Below, piece after piece: positions 36,757 to 47,253 of a stretch of DNA of 64,000 bases. The notes under the pieces were generated by a model. That model was not told the origin of the DNA. It did no database searches and saw only the letters and a program-made list of their open reading frames with translations. Each line of letters opens with the position of its first letter. Within the stretch, counting starts at the first letter, position 1. This stretch comes from Qipengyuania sp. ABI-127-1 (GTDB taxonomy: Bacteria > Pseudomonadota > Alphaproteobacteria > Sphingomonadales > Sphingomonadaceae), in assembly GCA_022953095.1 (NCBI GenBank), contig JALJCR010000001.1, positions 1,646,501-1,710,500 of the forward strand, read 5' to 3'. A program made the translations under genes and the position numbers.

Positions 36757-38124
36757 TTATGGGTTCCCGATTATCCGGTCAACGAGATTGGCCAATTGTC
36801 CCAATCCGTCATAGCGAAGCTCGGACGAGCCGCCTTTCACATCGGACGGCCCGAAACCGCAATCGAAGCCAAGCTTGGCCGCCTCGCGCAGTCGCAGTCC
36901 GCCATGGGCGACGGGCCGGATCTCTCCGGCAAGCGACACTTCCCCGAGCCAGACGCTGCGCGGCGGAAGCGGCTTGTCGGCCATCGCGCTGACCAGCGCC
37001 GCGGCAACCGCCAGATCGGCGGCGGGATCGGAGAGACGATAACCGCCAGCGACATTTAGATAGACTTCGGCCGAAGAGAAGTTCAGCCCGCAGCGCGATT
37101 CCAGCACCGCCAGCAGCATCGCAAGGCGGCCATTGTCCCAGCCCACAACCGCCCGCCTCGGCGTCGCGCCCGATTGCAGCCGCACGATCAGCGCCTGGAT
37201 TTCGACCAGCACCGGCCGCGTGCCTTCGATTGCCGGGAACACCGCGCTGCCCGCCATCGGCTCGTCTCGGCCGGACAGGAACAGCATGGAAGGATTGTCG
37301 ACCTCTTCCAGGCCTTCCCCCGCCATGGCGAAGACCCCGATTTCGTCGACCGCGCCGAAGCGGTTCTTGAGCGCGCGCAGGATGCGGTACTGATGGCTGC
37401 GCTCGCCCTCGAAGCTCATCACCACATCGACCATATGTTCGAGCACGCGCGGGCCGGCGATGTTGCCGTCCTTGGTCACGTGGCCGACCAGAACCAGCGC
37501 AACGCCGTTTTCCTTGGCATAGCGGATCAGTTCGAAAGCGCAGCCGCGGACCTGGCTGACCGTTCCGGGTGCGCCTTCGATCGTATCCGAATGCATAGTC
37601 TGGATCGAATCGATCACCATCAGCTTCGGCGTATCCATCGTGCCGAGTGTGGTGAGAATGTCGCGCACGCCGGTCGCGGCGGCGAGTTTGACGGGGGCGT
37701 CGGACAGACCGAGCCGCGCCGCGCGCATCCGCACCTGCGCCGAAGCCTCCTCGCCGCTGACATAAACCACGCCATGTCCTTCGCGCGCGATCAACGCCGC
37801 CGCCTGAAGCAGCAAGGTCGATTTTCCGATACCGGGATCGCCGCCCAGCAAAATGGCGGAACCGGGGACCAGTCCCCCGCCCAGCGCCCGGTCGAATTCC
37901 GCAAGGCCGGTGGGCTGGCGCTGTGGCAATTCGCCGGGTTTGTCGAGATCGACGAACTGCACCGCCCTGCCACCACTGGACAGATCGTGCTTCATCGAAA
38001 ACACGGTGGCGGGCGCATCCTCCACCAGCGTATTCCACTCCGCGCAGTCGGCGCATTGCCCCTGCCAGCGGTGCGAGACGCTGCCACAAGCCTGGCAGAC
38101 ATAGCGTTTCTTCGGCTTGGCCAT
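36757..38124 (-). CDS. radA: DNA repair protein RadA (Sms)
   Basis: A 455-residue RecA-like helicase that processes branched recombination intermediates. A four-cysteine zinc finger (Cys10, Cys13, Cys24, Cys27) is followed by Walker A GGDPGIGKST near residue 94, the RadA signature KNRFG, and a C-terminal Lon-like domain. All elements are present and length is normal. It heads the operon with cvpA and the U-type scaffold gene. Confidence 0.95.
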   Translation of the reverse strand: MAKPKKRYVCQACGSVSHRWQGQCADCAEWNTLVEDAPATVFSMKHDLSSGGRAVQFVDLDKPGELPQRQPTGLAEFDRALGGGLVPGSAILLGGDPGIGKSTLLLQAAALIAREGHGVVYVSGEEASAQVRMRAARLGLSDAPVKLAAATGVRDILTTLGTMDTPKLMVIDSIQTMHSDTIEGAPGTVSQVRGCAFELIRYAKENGVALVLVGHVTKDGNIAGPRVLEHMVDVVMSFEGERSHQYRILRALKNRFGAVDEIGVFAMAGEGLEEVDNPSMLFLSGRDEPMAGSAVFPAIEGTRPVLVEIQALIVRLQSGATPRRAVVGWDNGRLAMLLAVLESRCGLNFSSAEVYLNVAGGYRLSDPAADLAVAAALVSAMADKPLPPRSVWLGEVSLAGEIRPVAHGGLRLREAAKLGFDCGFGPSDVKGGSSELRYDGLGQLANLVDRIIGNP

Positions 38125-38196
38125 GGCGCATCGCTAAACGGAACATTTGCGGAACGCAATTGCCTTGCGCGATTTATCCCGTCATGAAGCTGGGCG

Positions 38197-40512
38197 ATGC
38201 GGCAAAAGGAATTGAGGATCGCACTGGTCTGCTACGGCGGCGTGAGTCTGGCGATCTATATGCATGGCGTGACGCGGGAATTGTGGCAGCTTGCCCGCGC
38301 CAGTCGAGATTTCCATACACGGGCTTCGTCACGCGGCGGGGTCGATGCGGTTTATCGCGCCCTGCTGGAGACGATCGAGGAGGAAAAAGGGCTCCGGCTT
38401 CGGGTCCTGCCCGACATCATGAGCGGAGCGAGCGCGGGCGGGATCAATACCGTCTTTCTGGCGCAGGCCATTCATTCGGGGCAGTCGCTCGAACCTCTCA
38501 CCGACCTGTGGCTCGAAGTGGCCGATGTCGATGAACTGGTCGATCCGGCCGCCCGAATAAAATGGCGGTTCTCGAAGTTCTGGGCACAACCCTTCGCCAC
38601 CTGGCTGCTGAGCCGACCCGGTAGCAACCTCGCGGGCGAAGTCGCCGCCGAAACGCAGGCCGAGGTGGAGCGCAAGGTCTCGCATCTCATTCGCGGACGC
38701 TGGTTCGAACCGCCCTTTTCCGGACTGGGCTTCTCGCGGCTTCTCGAGCGGGCCTTCTCGGTGATGGCCGCCAGCCCGACCGATGCGCCGCTGCTGCCGC
38801 CCGGTCACCCGCTGGATCTCTATGTCACGGCAACCGATTTTCACGGCCATCTCGAATTGTTGCGGCTGCACAGCCCTACGGTCGTCGAAGATACCGAACA
38901 CCGGATGCCGATCGCGTTTCGCGCGCGGACTCCGGATCGCGGTGGCCATGATCTGGCAAATCCTCTCGAACTGGTATTCGCCGCACGCGCGACGGCGAGT
39001 TTTCCCGGAGCCTTCCCGCCCTTGCGGATCGAGGAGATCGACCGGCTATCCAACCTCACCGAACGCACCTGGCCCGAGCGGGATAGCTTTTTGAACCGCA
39101 TAATGCCGGTTCATGTTGCGCGGCAAACGCTTGATAACGTATCGCTTATCGATGGTTCGGTATTGGTCAACAAACCGTTTGCCGGGGCCATTGCCGCGCT
39201 GCAGGGCAGGCCTGCCCAGCGCGAGGTCGACCGCCGCTTCGTCTATGTCGATCCGCGTCCCGAACGGATCGGCGATCGCACCGCCGAGAAAAGCGAACCG
39301 GTCGGTTTCTTCTCGGCTATCTTCGGGTCGCTCTCGACCCTTCCGCGCGAACAGCCGATACGCGACAATCTGGAGCAACTCGAAGAGCAGAGCCGCGAGG
39401 CCGAACGGCTCAGCCGGATGGTGGCGGCCTTGCGCCCCGAAGTCGACGCGGCGGTGGAGAAGCTGTTCGGCCGCACCTTGTTTCTCGACCGGCCGACGCC
39501 TGCCCGGCTCAAGAATTGGCGCCAGAAGGCGCAGCAGGCCGCCGCGGAACGAGCGGGTTATGCGTTTCATGCCTATGCCCAGGCCAAGTTCACCGGCATC
39601 GTTGGCAGGCTGGCGCGGCTTACACTGCAATCGGCGCCCAAACTCGGCCTGGACGATCCCGCCCCCATCGAAAGCGTACTGCGCCAGGAGCTCATGCGCC
39701 GAGGCCTCGATACGCTGTCGGCGCCCTCCGGTGGCGCGTCGGCCGAAGCGATCGCCTTCTTTCGCGAGCACGATATCGGCTTTCGTATCCGCCGCCTGCG
39801 CCTGCTCGCCCGCCGTCTCGCGCGGGATTGGGAAGCGGATCCGGACATCCCGGACGATGCGCTCGAGACGGGGCGTGACGCGGTCTATGAAATTCTTGCG
39901 CTCTATTTCGAGAAGGAAGGGTTATCGGCACTCGGAGATGCGTTCGAACCGCTGGCCGAGGAGGTAATGCGCGATCCGGGAACGCTGCTCGATCTGATCG
40001 AGGCACGGCGCCTGCTGCCCGAGCTGGACGAACGGGCCGAGGAAATGCTTGCCGCCGCGCTCGAGAACATGCCCAAGAACCTGCGGCGACGGATGCTGCT
40101 GACCTATCTCGGCTTTCCCTTCTATGACGTTGCCACACTGCCCTTGCTGCGCAATGAGGGATTGACCGAATTCGACCCGGTCAAGGTCGATCGCATCAGT
40201 CCCGAAGATGCGCGAAGCATTCGCGAAGGGGGCACGCAAGCGACGCTGCGCGGTATCGAATTCTACAATTTCGGGGCGTTTTTCAGCCGGGCCTATCGGG
40301 AAAACGATTATCTCTGGGGCCGTTTGCACGGCGCCGAACGGATGATCGATCTCGTTTGCTCGACCCTTCGCACTCCCTTCGCGGTAGAGACTTGCCGGTC
40401 TTTCAAGCGCGAGGCATTTCACGCCATTCTCGACGAGGAGCAGGAGGCGGGCCGCTGCAGCCAGCGGCTGCTTGATACGCTTCGCGCCGAAATCGTCGAG
40501 CGCCTGCCCTAG
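38197..40512 (+). CDS. large patatin-like phospholipase
   Basis: A 771-residue protein. The N-terminal patatin domain has the oxyanion loop CYGGVSLA (residues 12-19), the nucleophile Ser79 in the GASAGG elbow, and the dyad Asp near 318 in LIDGSVLVNKPF. The remaining 450 or so residues show no domain that I recognise and are mostly helical in character. Proteins of this layout occur in alphaproteobacteria as patatin-like proteins of unknown substrate; acyl-hydrolase activity is expected. No signal peptide is seen. The stop shares bases with the convergent oxygenase gene. Confidence 0.87.
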   Translation: MRQKELRIALVCYGGVSLAIYMHGVTRELWQLARASRDFHTRASSRGGVDAVYRALLETIEEEKGLRLRVLPDIMSGASAGGINTVFLAQAIHSGQSLEPLTDLWLEVADVDELVDPAARIKWRFSKFWAQPFATWLLSRPGSNLAGEVAAETQAEVERKVSHLIRGRWFEPPFSGLGFSRLLERAFSVMAASPTDAPLLPPGHPLDLYVTATDFHGHLELLRLHSPTVVEDTEHRMPIAFRARTPDRGGHDLANPLELVFAARATASFPGAFPPLRIEEIDRLSNLTERTWPERDSFLNRIMPVHVARQTLDNVSLIDGSVLVNKPFAGAIAALQGRPAQREVDRRFVYVDPRPERIGDRTAEKSEPVGFFSAIFGSLSTLPREQPIRDNLEQLEEQSREAERLSRMVAALRPEVDAAVEKLFGRTLFLDRPTPARLKNWRQKAQQAAAERAGYAFHAYAQAKFTGIVGRLARLTLQSAPKLGLDDPAPIESVLRQELMRRGLDTLSAPSGGASAEAIAFFREHDIGFRIRRLRLLARRLARDWEADPDIPDDALETGRDAVYEILALYFEKEGLSALGDAFEPLAEEVMRDPGTLLDLIEARRLLPELDERAEEMLAAALENMPKNLRRRMLLTYLGFPFYDVATLPLLRNEGLTEFDPVKVDRISPEDARSIREGGTQATLRGIEFYNFGAFFSRAYRENDYLWGRLHGAERMIDLVCSTLRTPFAVETCRSFKREAFHAILDEEQEAGRCSQRLLDTLRAEIVERLP

Positions 40513-41132
40513 CCCCTTGCCTTGGCGAAGAAGAGCAGCATCACCAGACGCCCGCTTTCCGGATCGGTGCCGAAACCCGGAGCCGAATTGTGGAATTGCC
40601 ACGGTGAGAACAACAGCAGTCGATTGAAGCGCATCGGCACACGCATCACCCGCTCCCACTTTGCGGGTTGCGTCGTATCTTTATTAACGACGGTGCTGAC
40701 GAGATCGTCGAGATTGTCGAATCCGGTCGCGGCAAGCTCTGCGCCATTCGTGGGCACCCGCTCGAGCCCGGTACGTTTATGCCGGAAAAAATCGGTTCCA
40801 CCGGCGCCCGGCTTCGCGCAATCCTCGGGCCGCGAGAGATAGAGGATGCCGGAATAGAAGGCCGGGTCCACGTGTACGCCGCTCCGCCCCTTGTCCGATT
40901 TCAGCGTGAGCCGACAGTGTCCGTGTTCGGTGCCCTCCGCTCCCGCCAAGTCGATACCGATATGTCGCGAGACGGCGGCATTGATGCCATCCACCTCCAG
41001 AGCGGAAGTCGAATCCCGGCCCGGATAATTTCCGCCAGTCCCGGGGAGCGCATATCGCAGCGCCAGAGCCGCACGGCGCGCGGCCCAGGGATCGGTCAGA
41101 AAATCGTCGATGACGGTAAGCGAAGGCAACAT
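40509..41132 (-). CDS. 2-oxoglutarate/Fe(II) oxygenase-like protein (DUF6445 type)
   Basis: A 207-residue protein resembling the DUF6445 group. The start VIDDFLTDPWAARRAAL, the central HVDPAFYSGILYLSRP (His87, Asp89) and the late FNRLLLFSPWQFHNSAPGFG are the typical blocks. The HxD and distal His look like the iron triad of 2-oxoglutarate dioxygenases. In Sphingomonadales these genes often lie beside TonB receptor and tryptophan halogenase clusters, which are absent here. Function unknown. Confidence 0.7.
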   Translation of the reverse strand: MLPSLTVIDDFLTDPWAARRAALALRYALPGTGGNYPGRDSTSALEVDGINAAVSRHIGIDLAGAEGTEHGHCRLTLKSDKGRSGVHVDPAFYSGILYLSRPEDCAKPGAGGTDFFRHKRTGLERVPTNGAELAATGFDNLDDLVSTVVNKDTTQPAKWERVMRVPMRFNRLLLFSPWQFHNSAPGFGTDPESGRLVMLLFFAKARG

Positions 41133-41169
41133 GACGCGCGCTTATCGCGGCCCCTTCGTCACTTGGCAA

Positions 41170-42288
41170 TCACCCGCCAAAGGCATCCTTGAGCTTGTCG
41201 AAAAAGCCGCGGCTTTCGGGGCACTCCTCGCCGGTTTCCAGCTCGCGGAACTGTTCCAGCAGCGCGCGCTGCTCCTTGCTCAGCCTGGTCGGCGTTTCGA
41301 CCGCGATTTCCACCACGAGATCGCCGCGACCACGGCCCTGCAGCACGGGCATGCCTGCCCCGCGCTGCCGCAACTGCTTACCCGACTGAATGCCTGCGGG
41401 GATTTCGATCGTAACCTCTTCCCCGTCGATATTGGGAATATCGATCGATCCGCCGAGTGCGGCTGCGGTGAAGCTGATCGGCACACGTGTAGCCAGCGTC
41501 GTGCCTTCGCGCTGGAAGATGTCGTGCGGTTTCACATGGATGAAGATGTAAAGATCGCCCGACGGCGCACCGCGCGGCCCGGCTTCACCCTTGCCCGACA
41601 GACGGATACGCGTGCCGGTATCGACACCGGGCGGAATGTCCACCTCGAGCGCCTGAACCTTGTCGATGCGCCCTTCGCCGCGGCAATCGCGACAGGGCGA
41701 CGAAATGACTTCCCCGCTGCCATGACAATTGGGGCAGGGCCGCTCGACGACGAAGAACCCCTGCTTGGCCCGGACACTGCCCTGGCCATGGCACAAATTG
41801 CAGGTACGGGCGCGCGTGCCGGGCGTGGCGCCCGAGCCGTGGCAGGTTTCGCAATTCTGCGAGACTTCGATCTCGATTTCGGTCGACTTGCCGTGAAAGG
41901 CCTCTTCGAGATCGATCTGCATGTCGTAGCGCAAATCCGCACCCCGGCGGGGACGTGCCCGGCCGCCGCCACCGAAAGCGCTGCCGAAAATCGTTTCGAA
42001 AATATCGCCGATATCCCCGAAATCGGCACCACCCGGTCCACCACCCGGGCCGCCCTGTTGAAAGGCGGCATGTCCATAGCGGTCATAGGCGGCGCGCTTT
42101 TGCGGGTCCTTGAGCACTTCATAGGCGGCGCTGACCGCCTTGAATTTCCCTTCGCTTTCGGTGCAGCCCGGATTGCGATCGGGGTGGTGCTTCATCGCCA
42201 GTTTGCGATAGGCGGACTTGATCGTCGCGCCATCGGCGTCGCGGCTTACCTCGAGCAGTTCGTAGAGATCGGTTTCAGTCGTCGACAT
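41170..42288 (-). CDS. dnaJ: chaperone DnaJ
   Basis: A 372-residue Hsp40. The J domain has HPD at residues 35-37; a Gly/Phe-rich segment follows, then four CxxCxGxG zinc repeats (CETCHGSG, CNLCHGQG, CPNCHGSG, CRDCRGEG) and the substrate-binding domains. It stimulates DnaK ATPase and delivers clients. ATG 42288 is chosen because the J domain starts there. It lies downstream of dnaK, separated by a 68-base gap that holds a long hairpin. Confidence 0.96.
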   Translation of the reverse strand: MSTTETDLYELLEVSRDADGATIKSAYRKLAMKHHPDRNPGCTESEGKFKAVSAAYEVLKDPQKRAAYDRYGHAAFQQGGPGGGPGGADFGDIGDIFETIFGSAFGGGGRARPRRGADLRYDMQIDLEEAFHGKSTEIEIEVSQNCETCHGSGATPGTRARTCNLCHGQGSVRAKQGFFVVERPCPNCHGSGEVISSPCRDCRGEGRIDKVQALEVDIPPGVDTGTRIRLSGKGEAGPRGAPSGDLYIFIHVKPHDIFQREGTTLATRVPISFTAAALGGSIDIPNIDGEEVTIEIPAGIQSGKQLRQRGAGMPVLQGRGRGDLVVEIAVETPTRLSKEQRALLEQFRELETGEECPESRGFFDKLKDAFGG

Positions 42289-42303
42289 GGTTTTCCAATG
42301 GCT

Positions 42304-42339
42304 AATCGCCACCGGTGCGGGAATGCACCGATGGCGATT
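42304..42339 (-). ncRNA. 15-base-pair hairpin in the dnaK-dnaJ intergenic region
   Basis: On the minus strand the two 15-base arms (plus coordinates 42304-42318 and 42325-42339) pair over their whole length with a single G-U pair and a 6-base loop. No run of T follows, so it is not a classic terminator. Position between dnaK and dnaJ fits a partial terminator or an RNA processing/stability element that sets the DnaK to DnaJ ratio, as reported for other bacteria. The role is inference; the pairing is seen directly. Confidence 0.7.
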
Positions 42340-42356
42340 GGCTTCTCATCAGGCAA

Positions 42357-44285
<1,929 letters not shown>

Positions 44286-44387
44286 GGTTTCCCCATCTGT
44301 TTCAAGTCGTTGGACACCGCTTCGTTGGCTCCCCTTGTCCTGGCGGAACCGGTCGGCGGCTCTATCCGGTGGTGTGTTACCCGGGCG

Positions 44388-44415
44388 ATATAGGTGCGGT
44401 TTTTCTTGGCACAAG
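44388..44415 (-). promoter_or_regulatory. heat-shock (sigma-32 type) promoter of dnaK
   Basis: On the minus strand CTTG (44415-44412), 17 bases, then CCTATAT (44394-44388). This fits the alphaproteobacterial sigma-32 consensus CTTG-N17/18-CYTATNTNNG at every position except the last G. The transcript would begin near 44380 and leave a leader of about 95 bases before the dnaK ATG. Confidence 0.65.
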
Positions 44416-44463
44416 GGAGAGGCGGCGCTAGTTTTTCGACACTACCAAGAGGGGATCAAATCC

Positions 44464-44943
44464 ATGAAAATGACGCATTTCGCGCCCGTTGCGCTCGCTT
44501 GTGCCGCGATTGGACTGGCCGGTTGCGCCAGTGAAGGGGAAGAATCCACCGCTCCCGCAGCCGAAGGGGTTTCGCTGGAGGTCAGCAATGCACGGCTGAT
44601 GCTTCCGGCGGTTTCGGACAGGCCCGGTGCGATTTATTTCGATGTCGAGAACACTGGCGACAGAAACTACGCGATCCGCCGTGCCGATGTGGAAGGCGCA
44701 GGGAATGCGGAGCTGCACGGCTCGATGGAAATGGACGGCCAGATGATGATGGACAGCGTCGGCCAGGTCCTTGTGAATGCCGGTGATACCGAAAGCTTCG
44801 AGCCCGGTGGATTTCATGTCATGGTCTTCGATCTCGATCCGTCGCTGGAAGCCGGGGGAACGACCGAGATGACGCTGACGGTTGTCGGCGGGAAGAAAAA
44901 ATCCTTCCCGGTGGAAATCCGCGCGGCGGGTGACGAACGCTGA
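44464..44943 (+). CDS. periplasmic copper chaperone PCu(A)C family lipoprotein
   Basis: A 159-residue protein with a lipoprotein signal (lipobox LAGC, Cys21). The copper-binding pattern is present: HGSMEMDGQMMM with His/Met ligands, then FHVMVFDL. PCu(A)C proteins pass Cu(I) to cytochrome oxidase assembly in the periplasm. Start ATG 44464 follows AGAGGGGATC at suitable spacing. It is divergent from dnaK across about 180 bases. No oxidase genes are nearby. Confidence 0.88.
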   Translation: MKMTHFAPVALACAAIGLAGCASEGEESTAPAAEGVSLEVSNARLMLPAVSDRPGAIYFDVENTGDRNYAIRRADVEGAGNAELHGSMEMDGQMMMDSVGQVLVNAGDTESFEPGGFHVMVFDLDPSLEAGGTTEMTLTVVGGKKKSFPVEIRAAGDER

Positions 44944-45056
44944 ACGATGCGCGCGACAGCTTCGGGCTTGAGACTCACGACGAAGCTGTCGCGCCTTCTT
45001 GTCCGGCGGGCGGCGAACGTGCCCTGACACCGGGCGAAATTGCACTTGCACGGTCG

Positions 45057-45482
45057 GTGTTCGGCGACGTGATCGACTATGAAAAGGTCACGATCCGCCG
45101 CCGTAAATGGTTTCCGTTTCAGCCCCGCACGATCACCATGGCCCCGCGCGGCCACGTCCATTTCCACCCGCGCGCAGATGCCTATTGCGATGACTTCTCC
45201 AAGGCCGACATTCTGCGTCAGGGACTGCTGATTCACGAACTGGTGCATGTCTGGCAGGTCCAGACGCGCGGCAAGTGGTTCCTCGTTACCCGGCGCATGC
45301 CCTGGGCGCGATACGATTATTCGCTCAAGCCCGGATGGCCGCTCGAACGCTACGGCATCGAGCAGCAGGCCGAGATCGTGAAGCATGCTTTCTGGCTCCG
45401 CAACGGCATCAAAATCGCGGGGATTGCTGATCCCGCAGCCTACGATCTGCTTGTTCGCTTCCCCGGCGCGGATCGAGCCTAG
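45057..45482 (+). CDS. HExxH-motif protein of unknown function (vgr-related type)
   Basis: A protein of at least 141 residues with a HELVH zinc-metallopeptidase-like motif (LIHELVHVWQVQTRG) and the segments FHPRADAYCDDF and GIEQQAEIV. Sphingomonadales relatives are annotated vgr-related from similarity to a small part of VgrG. GTG 45057 is the first accepted start, yet the frame and likely family similarity (LTPGEIALARSVFGD) continue upstream to at least 45021; the only other option is CTG 44940, overlapping the copper chaperone stop. It probably shares that gene's transcript. Its TAG overlaps the convergent DUF885 gene. Confidence 0.75.
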   Translation: MFGDVIDYEKVTIRRRKWFPFQPRTITMAPRGHVHFHPRADAYCDDFSKADILRQGLLIHELVHVWQVQTRGKWFLVTRRMPWARYDYSLKPGWPLERYGIEQQAEIVKHAFWLRNGIKIAGIADPAAYDLLVRFPGADRA

Positions 45483-47230
45483 TCGTATGTCACACCGGCA
45501 AGGCCCTGCCCGCCATCTGCAATGAAGGCATCGATCCGGGCTTCGAGCGCGGGCAGCGGCACCGAACCAAGCGAGAGCACGACATCATGGAATTTGCGGA
45601 TGTCGAAATCCTTGCCCAGCGCCTCTTCAGCCTTAGCGCGCAGGCGGCGCATGGTCATTTCGCCCAGCTTGTAAGCCAGGGCCTGTCCCGGCCAGCTTAT
45701 ATAGCGATCGATTTCGGTCCCCACTTCCCGGTCCGAAAGGGCCGTATGGCGGGAAAGGTACTCAACCGCCTGCTCGCGGGTCCACCCATAATGGTGAATC
45801 CCGGTGTCGATCACCAGCCGCGCGGCACGCCACATCTCGTAGGATAGTTGGCCGAAACGCTCATACGGATTGCGGTAAATTCCCATCTCATTGCCGAGAT
45901 ACTCGACATAAAGCCCCCAGCCCTCGCCGAAGCCGGAGAAATAGGTTTGGCGGCGGAAGCGCGGTGCATCGTCGCGTTCGAGCGCGATGGCTGCCTGAAA
46001 GGAATGACCCGGCGCGCATTCATGCATCGTCAGCGCGGGAATGTTGTAGACCGGACGCGAGGGTAGATCGTGGGTGTTGATCTGGCAGAACTCCAGCCCA
46101 CCCCTGCCCGCCGTATAGTAAGGCGCGATGGCCGGATCGACCGGTCGCAGGCCATGGCGATAGCGCGGCAAGAAACCGAAATATTCATCCAGCTTGTCGT
46201 CGACTCGCTTGGCCGTATAGGCCGCCACGCCCATCAGTTCGTCCGGCGTATCGGCCACGAATTGCGGATCGCTGCGCAGGAAGGCGATGAATTCGTCCAG
46301 CGTCCCGTCAAATCCGGCCTCTTCCTTCGCCGTTTCCATTTCGGCGGTGATCCGCGCCACTTCGTCGAGGCCGATCTGGTGGATCTCCTCAGCCGTCAGA
46401 TCCAGTGTCGTGTATTGGCTGATCTGCTGGGCGTAATAGGCCGGGCCGTCGGGAAATTCGCTCGCCCCCAATGTGGTGCGGGTGTTGGGCAAATACTCAT
46501 CGCGGAAGAAGGCCAGCCAGGCGGCATAGGCAGGGGTGACGCTTTCACGAATCGCTTCGTGTCCGGCTGCGCGCAAACGCTCCTGTTCCGCCTGGGGAAT
46601 GTTGCGGGGCATATCGGCGAAAGGTGCCCAGAAGGGGCTCTGTTCCGGGTCTTCGACGACATAGGAACTGATCGAGACATCGCGCCCCTTCAGCGTGATC
46701 CGGGGAACGGAGAATCCGCGTTTGAGCCCTGCTTTTGCATTGGCTGTATGCTCGGCAAAATAGCGCGGAATATCGCGCATCCGGCCGATATAATTCTCAT
46801 ATTCCTCAGCCGTGGGAAAGCTGCTGCGCGCAGCAAGGTAAGACCAGAAATTGCTATCGCTGTCGAAAGGCATTTCCCATTCGGCAAAGCGCGCATCGCC
46901 AATTTCAGCTTCGAGCAGAGTGCGCAAAACCAGCGCATTGGTCTGCTCCGTCTCGCTCAACTTCGAGATATCGATCTTGTCGAGCTGGGCCAGATATTCG
47001 GCATATTGCGCAGCGCGCGCCCGCTGCGCTTCCGGGGCAACCGACCACAGCCGATCGCCCTGTTCGGTGCTGCCACTGGCATTTTCCGTCAACCCGAATT
47101 GTTCGAGCTGATAATCGTAATAGGCATCCGCCAGCGCCTCGAGCCGCTCATCGGCGCTCTCTTGCGCGGCAAGCGGCGTGGTGCAGGTGGCAGCGACGAG
47201 GACCGCCGCTCCGAAAATAGCAGTCCTCAT
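45479..47230 (-). CDS. exported DUF885 family hydrolase
   Basis: A 583-residue protein with a signal peptide (ends in TTPLAAQ). The family signature MHECAPGH near residue 407 holds a zinc-binding His-Glu...His set, and GEGWGLYVEYLG follows about 30 residues later, matching M32/gluzincin-like metallopeptidase folds. Most relatives are exported and of unknown substrate; peptidase activity is expected. It shares its last bases with the convergent HExxH gene. Confidence 0.85.
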   Translation of the reverse strand: MRTAIFGAAVLVAATCTTPLAAQESADERLEALADAYYDYQLEQFGLTENASGSTEQGDRLWSVAPEAQRARAAQYAEYLAQLDKIDISKLSETEQTNALVLRTLLEAEIGDARFAEWEMPFDSDSNFWSYLAARSSFPTAEEYENYIGRMRDIPRYFAEHTANAKAGLKRGFSVPRITLKGRDVSISSYVVEDPEQSPFWAPFADMPRNIPQAEQERLRAAGHEAIRESVTPAYAAWLAFFRDEYLPNTRTTLGASEFPDGPAYYAQQISQYTTLDLTAEEIHQIGLDEVARITAEMETAKEEAGFDGTLDEFIAFLRSDPQFVADTPDELMGVAAYTAKRVDDKLDEYFGFLPRYRHGLRPVDPAIAPYYTAGRGGLEFCQINTHDLPSRPVYNIPALTMHECAPGHSFQAAIALERDDAPRFRRQTYFSGFGEGWGLYVEYLGNEMGIYRNPYERFGQLSYEMWRAARLVIDTGIHHYGWTREQAVEYLSRHTALSDREVGTEIDRYISWPGQALAYKLGEMTMRRLRAKAEEALGKDFDIRKFHDVVLSLGSVPLPALEARIDAFIADGGQGLAGVTYD

Positions 47231-47253
47231 CGTCTCTCCCCTACCCTATCGGA

